From Labrenzia sp. PHM005 (GTDB lineage: Bacteria; Pseudomonadota; Alphaproteobacteria; Rhizobiales; Stappiaceae), in contig NZ_CP041191.1 in the NCBI RefSeq assembly GCF_006517275.1, forward strand, positions 3,529,001-3,593,000: a stretch of DNA of 64,000 nt, given 5' to 3'. A program made the translations under genes and the position numbers. Position 1 is the first letter of the stretch; every line of letters begins with the position of its first letter. A model generated the notes under the pieces. The model ran no database searches and was not told the origin of the DNA. It worked only from the letters and a program-made list of their open reading frames with translations. This document shows, one piece after another, positions 57,883-64,000 of the stretch.

Positions 57883-59892
57883 ATGTATTCCGCAATCCTG
57901 TTCCTGCCGCTGATCGGTTTCCTGATTGCTGGCCTTTTTGGCCGGGCCATCGGTGCCAAAGCGTCTGAGTATGTCACCAGTGGTCTGTTGATCCTGGCGG
58001 CGCTTCTTTCATGGGTTACGTTCTTCGGGTTCTGGCTTGGTGGGGCAGAGGCCCAGGTGGTCAACCTGTTCCGCTGGATGAGTGCCGGTGACCTTAATGT
58101 TGCCTGGTCGATCCGGGTCGACACGCTGACCGCCGTCATGCTGGTGGTCGTCAATACGGTCTCCGCGCTCGTGCATGTCTACTCCATCGGCTATATGCAC
58201 CACGATCCGCACCGGCCGCGTTTCTTTGCTTATTTGTCGCTGTTCACTTTCGCCATGTTGACGCTGGTGACCGCCGACAACCTGATGCAGATGTTCTTCG
58301 GTTGGGAAGGTGTTGGTCTTGCCTCTTATCTGCTGATCGGTTTCTGGTATCAAAAGCCATCTGCCAATGCGGCTGCTATGAAAGCTTTTGTTGTCAACCG
58401 TGTCGGCGACTTTGGGTTTGCGCTCGGCATTTTCGGCGTCTTCTACCTGTTCGGCAGCATCGACTTCACCACAATATTCAATGATGCCCCGTCCTTCATC
58501 GAAGAGCAGGGTGAGGTGATGACCTTCTTGGGTTACCATCTGGATGCGCAGTCTGCGATGACGATTGTCTGCTTGCTCTTGTTCATGGGCGCCATGGGCA
58601 AATCGGCGCAATTCCTGCTGCACACTTGGTTGCCGGATGCGATGGAAGGCCCGACCCCGGTCTCCGCACTCATCCACGCTGCGACCATGGTCACCGCCGG
58701 TGTCTTCATGGTAGCGCGGCTTTCCCCCCTGTTTGAACTTTCTGATACGGCGCTTGCGATCATCGTTTTCTTCGGTGCAACCACGGCGTTTTTTGCAGCG
58801 ACCGTCGGTCTCGTTCAGAACGACATCAAGCGCGTGATCGCCTATTCGACCTGTTCCCAGCTCGGCTACATGTTTGTTGCGCTCGGCGTTGGTGCCTACT
58901 CTATTGGGATTTTCCACCTGTTTACGCACGCGTTCTTCAAGGCGCTGCTGTTTCTATGCGCCGGGTCGGTGATCCATGCCGTCTCCGATGAGCAGGACAT
59001 GCGTAAGATGGGTGGTCTGAGAAAGCACATCCCGATTACTTACTGGACGATGATGATAGGCACGCTGGCCCTGACCGGTGTCGGCATACCGCTGACCCAT
59101 CTTGGATTTGCAGGCTTCATCTCCAAGGACGGCATCATCGAAGCCGCGTTCGCGGCGACCGGTGGGGACCATCCAAACCCGATGGCCATGTACGGCTTCT
59201 GGCTGACCGTGATCGCAGCAGGCCTGACGTCCTTCTACTCCTGGCGCCTGACGTTTATGACCTTCCATGGTAAGCCGCGCGCTTCCGTCGATGTGATGAA
59301 GCATGTTCATGAATCGCCGCTGGTGATGACCGTGCCGCTGTTTGTCCTGTCGATCGGTGCAGTTCTGGCGGGTATGGTCTTCTACGGTCCTTTCTTCTAC
59401 GACGAAGCGTCTTATGAAGCCTTCTGGGCCGGGTCTTTGCCTGCCTTTGCCTCCAGCCACGTCTTGCACGACATGCACCACGTCCCTGCCTGGGTGAAGG
59501 TGTCACCGTTTGTCATGATGGCGGGTGGTCTTCTGGTTGCATACCAGTTCTATATCCGCGCGCCGGAAATGCCGAAGCGGTTGGCGGAACGCCATTTTGG
59601 GCTCTATCAGTTCCTCTTGAACAAGTGGTATTTTGACGAGCTCTACGACTTAATCTTTGTCCGTCCTGCAATGTGGGTTGGCCGAGTCCTTTGGAAGAAG
59701 GGCGATGGCACCGTGATCGATGGCTTTGGCCCGAACGGGATCGCTGCGCGGGTGCAAGGGGTCACGGCCTGGGTCGTGAAACTGCAGACCGGATATCTTT
59801 ACCACTATGCATTTGCGATGCTGATCGGCGTGGCTGCGCTGATCACCTGGTCGATGTTCTCCGGTGCGGGCACCGGCGGGGGTGCACACTAA
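57883..59892 (+). CDS. nuoL: NADH-quinone oxidoreductase subunit L
   Basis: The 669-residue distal antiporter-like subunit. The core of fourteen helices includes the key glutamate in [16 protein letters not shown] (about 145) and lysines in the [20 protein letters not shown] stretch (about 245). The C-terminal horizontal helix that runs along the membrane arm is present (about 530-590). Its stop shares one base with the start of nuoM. Confidence 0.98.
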   Translation: MYSAILFLPLIGFLIAGLFGRAIGAKASEYVTSGLLILAALLSWVTFFGFWLGGAEAQVVNLFRWMSAGDLNVAWSIRVDTLTAVMLVVVNTVSALVHVYSIGYMHHDPHRPRFFAYLSLFTFAMLTLVTADNLMQMFFGWEGVGLASYLLIGFWYQKPSANAAAMKAFVVNRVGDFGFALGIFGVFYLFGSIDFTTIFNDAPSFIEEQGEVMTFLGYHLDAQSAMTIVCLLLFMGAMGKSAQFLLHTWLPDAMEGPTPVSALIHAATMVTAGVFMVARLSPLFELSDTALAIIVFFGATTAFFAATVGLVQNDIKRVIAYSTCSQLGYMFVALGVGAYSIGIFHLFTHAFFKALLFLCAGSVIHAVSDEQDMRKMGGLRKHIPITYWTMMIGTLALTGVGIPLTHLGFAGFISKDGIIEAAFAATGGDHPNPMAMYGFWLTVIAAGLTSFYSWRLTFMTFHGKPRASVDVMKHVHESPLVMTVPLFVLSIGAVLAGMVFYGPFFYDEASYEAFWAGSLPAFASSHVLHDMHHVPAWVKVSPFVMMAGGLLVAYQFYIRAPEMPKRLAERHFGLYQFLLNKWYFDELYDLIFVRPAMWVGRVLWKKGDGTVIDGFGPNGIAARVQGVTAWVVKLQTGYLYHYAFAMLIGVAALITWSMFSGAGTGGGAH

Positions 59893-61409
59893 TGATTGAC
59901 TGGCCAATTCTGTCACTCACGACATTCCTGCCATTGCTTGGCGTCGTCTTTGTCCTGGCCGTTCCAGGAAATGACGATCACGCAAAGCGCCAAATGCGGA
60001 TGGTGGCGCTTGTCACCACGTCGATGACCTTTGTCTTGTCCTTGATGATTTGGGCAAGTTTCGACTACGCCAATCCTGGCTTCCAGTTCATCGAACAGCG
60101 TGATTGGCTCGGCGGCAACATCCAATACAAGATGGGTGTCGACGGGATCTCCGTGCTCTTTGTCATCCTGACGACATTCCTGATGCCGTTTTGCATCCTG
60201 TCGTCCTGGGAAAGCGTGCAGAAACGTGTGCGCGAGTACATGATCGCGTTCCTGATCCTGGAAACCTTGATGATCGGCGTTTTCTGTGCGCTCGACATCG
60301 TGGTCTTCTATGTCTTCTTCGAGGCAGGCCTTATTCCGATGTTCTTGATCATCGGTGTCTGGGGTGGCGCGCGCCGGGTCTATGCATCCTACAAGTTCTT
60401 CCTCTACACGCTGCTCGGATCGGTCTTGATGCTGGTCGCGATCATGGCGATGTACTGGACGGCAGGCACGACTGATATCCAGGAGCTGCAGGCCTATTCA
60501 TTCCCGGCGGAAATGCAGACCTGGCTCTGGATCGCATTCTTTGCATCCTTTGCGGTTAAAATGCCGATGTGGCCGGTGCACACCTGGCTTCCGGACGCCC
60601 ACGTTGAAGCGCCGACGGCCGGGTCTGTGATCCTGGCGGCTGTCCTTCTGAAGTTGGGTGGATACGGGTTCCTGCGGTTCTCACTGCCAATGTTCCCGAT
60701 TGCTAGCGCAGATTTTGCGCCGTTGATCTATACCTTGTCGATCGTAGCGATCATCTACACCTCGCTGGTGGCGCTCGCTCAGGAAGACATTAAGAAACTG
60801 ATCGCCTATTCCTCTGTTGCCCACATGGGCTATGTGACCATGGGTATCTTCACCATGACACACCAGGGGGTTCAGGGCGGAATCTTCCAGATGCTCTCAC
60901 ACGGTATTGTCTCTGGCGCGCTCTTCCTGTGTGTCGGTGTCATTTACGACCGCATGCATACCCGTGAGATTTCTGCTTATGGCGGGCTGGTCAACCGGAT
61001 GCCGAAATACGCGGTCGCCTTTCTGATCTTCACTATGGCCAATGTCGGTCTGCCGGGTACGTCCGGGTTCGTCGGTGAAATTCTGACGCTGATGGGCGCG
61101 TTCCAGGTCAACACTTGGGTGGCATTCTTTGCGACTTCCGGTGTGGTCCTGTCGGCGGCCTACGCGCTTTACCTCTACCGCCGGGTCGTCTTTGGCGCGC
61201 TGGAGAAGGAAAGCCTTAAGTCGATTCTGGATTTGAACCTGCGCGAAAAGGTCATTCTGATCCCCTTGATCTTCCTGACGATTTTCTTCGGCTTCTATCC
61301 GATGGCGATCCTGGATGTGACCCAGGGATCCGTCGACAATCTGATCAATCATTACACTGCGGCTCTTGAAGCTGCTGGGGCGACCCAGCATGCAGCCGCA
61401 GCGCACTAA
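59892..61409 (+). CDS. nuoM: NADH-quinone oxidoreductase subunit M
   Basis: The 505-residue antiporter-like subunit. Key residues lie in [18 protein letters not shown] (the membrane glutamate, about 144) and [20 protein letters not shown] (about 225). The ATG at 59892 overlaps the nuoL stop (TAATG) and replaces longer frames that enter nuoL. Confidence 0.98.
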   Translation: MIDWPILSLTTFLPLLGVVFVLAVPGNDDHAKRQMRMVALVTTSMTFVLSLMIWASFDYANPGFQFIEQRDWLGGNIQYKMGVDGISVLFVILTTFLMPFCILSSWESVQKRVREYMIAFLILETLMIGVFCALDIVVFYVFFEAGLIPMFLIIGVWGGARRVYASYKFFLYTLLGSVLMLVAIMAMYWTAGTTDIQELQAYSFPAEMQTWLWIAFFASFAVKMPMWPVHTWLPDAHVEAPTAGSVILAAVLLKLGGYGFLRFSLPMFPIASADFAPLIYTLSIVAIIYTSLVALAQEDIKKLIAYSSVAHMGYVTMGIFTMTHQGVQGGIFQMLSHGIVSGALFLCVGVIYDRMHTREISAYGGLVNRMPKYAVAFLIFTMANVGLPGTSGFVGEILTLMGAFQVNTWVAFFATSGVVLSAAYALYLYRRVVFGALEKESLKSILDLNLREKVILIPLIFLTIFFGFYPMAILDVTQGSVDNLINHYTAALEAAGATQHAAAAH

Positions 61410-61433
61410 GAGTTTCGAGGACGAGACAGAGCT

Positions 61434-62864
61434 ATGACCCAATTGCCAGATCTCATGCCGGCGATGCCGGAAATCATCCTGGCGCTCGGAGCGATGGTGC
61501 TATTGATGATCGGTGCCTTTGGCGGCCGGAACATCAGCTATGCGGTTTTCGGCGGAGCGATGGGACTTCTTGGCGGCACGTTCCTTGTGTTGCTGCTGGT
61601 TCCGAACTTTGGCGAGACCTTTGGCGGATCCTTCATTCTGGATGACTTTGCCTATTTCCTGAAGCTGATTGTGTTGGTCGGGTCGTTTTTTGCCATTGCC
61701 ATGTCCTGGGCCTATGCAAAGAGCCAGTCGTTCGATCATTTCGAATATCCGATCCTGATCGTCCTGGCGACGCTCGGCATGATGCTGATGCTGTCGGCCA
61801 ATGACATGATCGCGCTTTATCTCGGCCTGGAGCTGCAGAGCCTGTCGCTCTATGTGGTTGCGGCGATCAACCGTGACAGTGTCCGTTCGACGGAAGCTGG
61901 CTTGAAGTACTTTGTCCTCGGCGCCTTGTCCTCGGGCATGCTGCTGTACGGCATGTCGCTGGTCTATGGCTTCTCCGGTCAGATTTCGTTTGCCGCGATT
62001 GCCGAAGTACTCAGCCATGAAGGTGCACCGCTCGGCGTGATCATCGGCCTGACCTTCATCCTTGCGGGCCTTGCATTCAAGATTTCCGCTGTACCGTTCC
62101 ACATGTGGACGCCGGACGTTTATGAAGGGGCTCCGACGCCGGTCACGGCCTTCTTTGCAGCGGCTCCAAAGGTTGCGGCCATGGGCATGCTGGTGCGTAT
62201 CGTGATTGATGCGTTCCATCCGGTGACCAGCGACTGGCAGCAGATCATCGTGTTCGTCTCCATTGCATCGATGGCCCTTGGTGCGTTTGCAGCGATTGGC
62301 CAAACCAACCTGAAACGGCTGATGGCTTATTCCTCTATCGGCCACATGGGCTACGCGCTGGTTGGTCTTGCGGCCGGCACCCAGACCGGTGTGGAAGGCG
62401 TGATCTTCTATATGGTTGCCTATCTCGGCATGACGCTTGGTGTGTTTGCCTGCATTCTGTCCATGCGCCGCAAGGAAGGCATGGTCGAAGAGATTGCCGA
62501 CCTTTCCGGCCTGTCGCAGACCAATCTGACCATGGCTGTGGTACTGGCGCTTTTGATGTTCTCGCTGGCCGGTATTCCGCCACTGGTCGGTTTCTTCGGC
62601 AAGTGGTTCGTTTTTGCCGCCGCTGTTCAAGCTGGCCTTTATCCGCTGGCGGTTATTGGTGTTCTGGCGTCTGTGGTCGGCTGTTATTACTACCTGCGCA
62701 TCGTCAAGGTCATGTTCTTCGATGAACCGGCCGAAGCGTTCCAGCCGATGCCGACTGAACTGAAGGTCGTTCTTGGGCTCTCTGGCCTGTTCGTGATCTT
62801 CTTCTGGGTGATGCCTGGACCGGTCGTGACCGCGGCAACAGCTGCTGCGCAGTCTTTGTTCTGA
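61434..62864 (+). CDS. nuoN: NADH-quinone oxidoreductase subunit N
   Basis: The 476-residue antiporter-like subunit nearest the quinone side. It has [15 protein letters not shown] (membrane glutamate, about 127) and [20 protein letters not shown] (about 215). Last gene of complex I; birA begins 16 bp later. Confidence 0.98.
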   Translation: MTQLPDLMPAMPEIILALGAMVLLMIGAFGGRNISYAVFGGAMGLLGGTFLVLLLVPNFGETFGGSFILDDFAYFLKLIVLVGSFFAIAMSWAYAKSQSFDHFEYPILIVLATLGMMLMLSANDMIALYLGLELQSLSLYVVAAINRDSVRSTEAGLKYFVLGALSSGMLLYGMSLVYGFSGQISFAAIAEVLSHEGAPLGVIIGLTFILAGLAFKISAVPFHMWTPDVYEGAPTPVTAFFAAAPKVAAMGMLVRIVIDAFHPVTSDWQQIIVFVSIASMALGAFAAIGQTNLKRLMAYSSIGHMGYALVGLAAGTQTGVEGVIFYMVAYLGMTLGVFACILSMRRKEGMVEEIADLSGLSQTNLTMAVVLALLMFSLAGIPPLVGFFGKWFVFAAAVQAGLYPLAVIGVLASVVGCYYYLRIVKVMFFDEPAEAFQPMPTELKVVLGLSGLFVIFFWVMPGPVVTAATAAAQSLF

Positions 62865-62880
62865 TGGGTGGCACCAGCGA

Positions 62881-63666
62881 TTGAGTAGTCAAACACCACA
62901 TCGAGGTTTGGAAGGTCCGGCGCCTGGAGCGCCGGATTTTCGTTATGAGGCGCATGATACGGTTGGGTCCACCAATGCGCTCTGTTTTGGGCGTGCGGCG
63001 GCCGGACATGCTGGCAATTTGTGGATCCGCGCCGGCATTCAGACGGCGGGACGCGGCCGCAGGGGGCGGGCCTGGGATTCGCCGCATGGCAACCTCTTTG
63101 CCAGCGTACTTCTGATTGACCCGGCGCCACTCGACCGGATTGGCGAATTACCGCTGATTTCTGCAGTTGCCCTTGCCGAGGCCGTTGACAAGGCCGCCGG
63201 AACATTCCAATTGGTGTCGCTTAAGTGGCCAAACGATCTTCTGGTCGAGGGCGCAAAACTCTCCGGCATTCTGCTGGAAGCAGAAACACTGGAAAATGGC
63301 CGTTTGGCAGCGGTGATGGGGTTTGGCGTCAACTGCGTTTCTCACCCAGATCCCGCGCTTTACCGGGCCACCGATCTGCGCAGTCTGGGCTATCAGGTGA
63401 GTGCTGACCGGCTATTCGAGGCGCTTGCAGAGACGCTGGTCAGTTATCTGGCAACATGGAAACAACCTGATGGCTTTGACCGGATCCGCCGGCAATGGCT
63501 GAAACGGGCGGCCCATTTGGGCCAGCAAATTACGGTCAAAGCCGCTCAGGAAGAGATTACCGGCATATTTGACGATCTGGATGCGCGCGGCCACCTGGTC
63601 TTAAAACTTCAGGATGGCCGGAAACGGACCATTTATGCAGGCGATGTATTTTTATCCGGCGAATAA
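62881..63666 (+). CDS. birA: Biotin--[acetyl-CoA-carboxylase] ligase
   Basis: A 261-residue biotin protein ligase that attaches biotin to carboxyl-carrier proteins. The ATP/biotin site GRGRRGRAWDSPHGNLF (about 57-73) and KWPNDLLVEGAKLSGIL are complete. It lacks the N-terminal DNA-binding domain of E. coli BirA, so it should be an enzyme only. The start is uncertain: the open frame begins with TTG at 62881, with no ATG before the conserved core at about residue 22; another in-frame TTG lies at 62908. Placement after nuoN and before rnj is typical for alphaproteobacteria. Confidence 0.92.
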   Translation: MSSQTPHRGLEGPAPGAPDFRYEAHDTVGSTNALCFGRAAAGHAGNLWIRAGIQTAGRGRRGRAWDSPHGNLFASVLLIDPAPLDRIGELPLISAVALAEAVDKAAGTFQLVSLKWPNDLLVEGAKLSGILLEAETLENGRLAAVMGFGVNCVSHPDPALYRATDLRSLGYQVSADRLFEALAETLVSYLATWKQPDGFDRIRRQWLKRAAHLGQQITVKAAQEEITGIFDDLDARGHLVLKLQDGRKRTIYAGDVFLSGE

Positions 63667-63711
63667 CAGCCGGACAGTTCCCTCTCTGCTTGAGAGGGGT
63701 AGGAGATTTTG

Positions 63712-64000
63712 ATGGCTTCGGCCAAAGACAAAAACGATATTGTGTTCCTGCCGCTCGGCGGCGTCGGTGAAATCGGCATGAACCTCGGCCTTTACGGCTA
63801 TGGGCCGGAAGGCAACCGCACTTGGTTGATTGTCGACTGCGGCGTCAGCTTTGCAGGCCCCGAACTGCCGGGCATCGATTTGATCATGCCGGACATCAAG
63901 TTTCTGGAAGACGAGGTCGACAATATCGCCGGCATGGTGATCACCCATGCCCATGAAGATCACTACGGTGCGATCCTGCATCTGTGGCCTTACCTGAAAG
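63712..64000 (+). CDS. rnj: Ribonuclease J, 3' end outside window
   Basis: The first 96 codons of a metallo-beta-lactamase-fold RNase J; full proteins are about 555 residues. The opening VFLPLGGVGEIGMNLGLYG and the zinc motif THAHEDHYGAI (about residue 81) are diagnostic. RNase J matures rRNA and degrades mRNA from the 5' end. The ATG at 63712 follows AGGAG by 6 bases. Confidence 0.95.
   Translation, partial: MASAKDKNDIVFLPLGGVGEIGMNLGLYGYGPEGNRTWLIVDCGVSFAGPELPGIDLIMPDIKFLEDEVDNIAGMVITHAHEDHYGAILHLWPYLK

Noticed and set aside
61500..62630. Minus-strand frame of 376 codons opposite nuoN
   Set aside because: Strongly polar His/Arg/Gln-rich text, the expected reverse of a membrane-protein gene.

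Overview
The window is a stretch of an alphaproteobacterial chromosome. It fits a marine member of the Hyphomicrobiales such as the Roseibium/Labrenzia/Stappia group, but that placement is inferred from gene order and protein style because no marker gene for taxonomy lies here. The backbone is tig-clpP-clpX-lon-hupB-tRNA-Val ... tRNA-Asp-nuoA-N-birA-rnj, which I know as a conserved alphaproteobacterial order. G+C looks close to 57% by eye throughout, including the inserted parts.

Region by region. (1) 1-9186: a peptide-use locus: an M81 (MlrC-type) metallopeptidase cut by the window edge, a LysR regulator on the minus strand, a five-gene Dpp/Opp-type ABC importer and an M20 amidohydrolase. 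(2) 9694-12207: a secreted, cysteine-free protein of the sulfite-oxidase/molybdopterin-binding type, followed at once by a membrane GGDEF-EAL enzyme. (3) 12500-19427: protein quality control (tig, clpP, clpX, lon) and hupB. (4) 20451-36785: a genomic island of about 16.3 kb at the 3' end of tRNA-Val(TAC). A perfect 54-bp direct repeat (20477-20530 and 36732-36785) made of the 3' part of the tRNA marks its ends, and a broken integrase sits just inside the left end. The cargo is a LacI-controlled divergent regulon for a carbohydrate or polyol: a five-gene ABC importer with two different ATPases, a Gfo/Idh/MocA dehydrogenase, a TIM-barrel sugar isomerase-like protein, a DUF4432 protein, an L-gulonate-3-dehydrogenase-like enzyme, a BKACE-type beta-keto acid cleavage enzyme, an SMP-30 lactonase and an SDR. 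(5) 36964-44750: other accessory genes: a small potassium-channel-like protein, a protein with three DUF5648-like repeats, a Na/Pi cotransporter and a very large RTX protein with a DUF4347 N-terminus. (6) 45304-63666: two identical tRNA-Asp genes and the whole nuo operon (complex I), interrupted by three unrelated small genes, then birA and the start of RNase J.

The most interesting part is the island. Its enzymes can be read as one non-phosphorylating route: import, oxidation of the sugar to a lactone, lactone opening by SMP-30, oxidation of the aldonate at C3, and acetyl-CoA-dependent cleavage of the 3-keto acid by the BKACE enzyme. This is inference from family membership and order. Two near-identical LacI-type palindromes sit on the two divergent promoters, which supports one substrate-induced unit.
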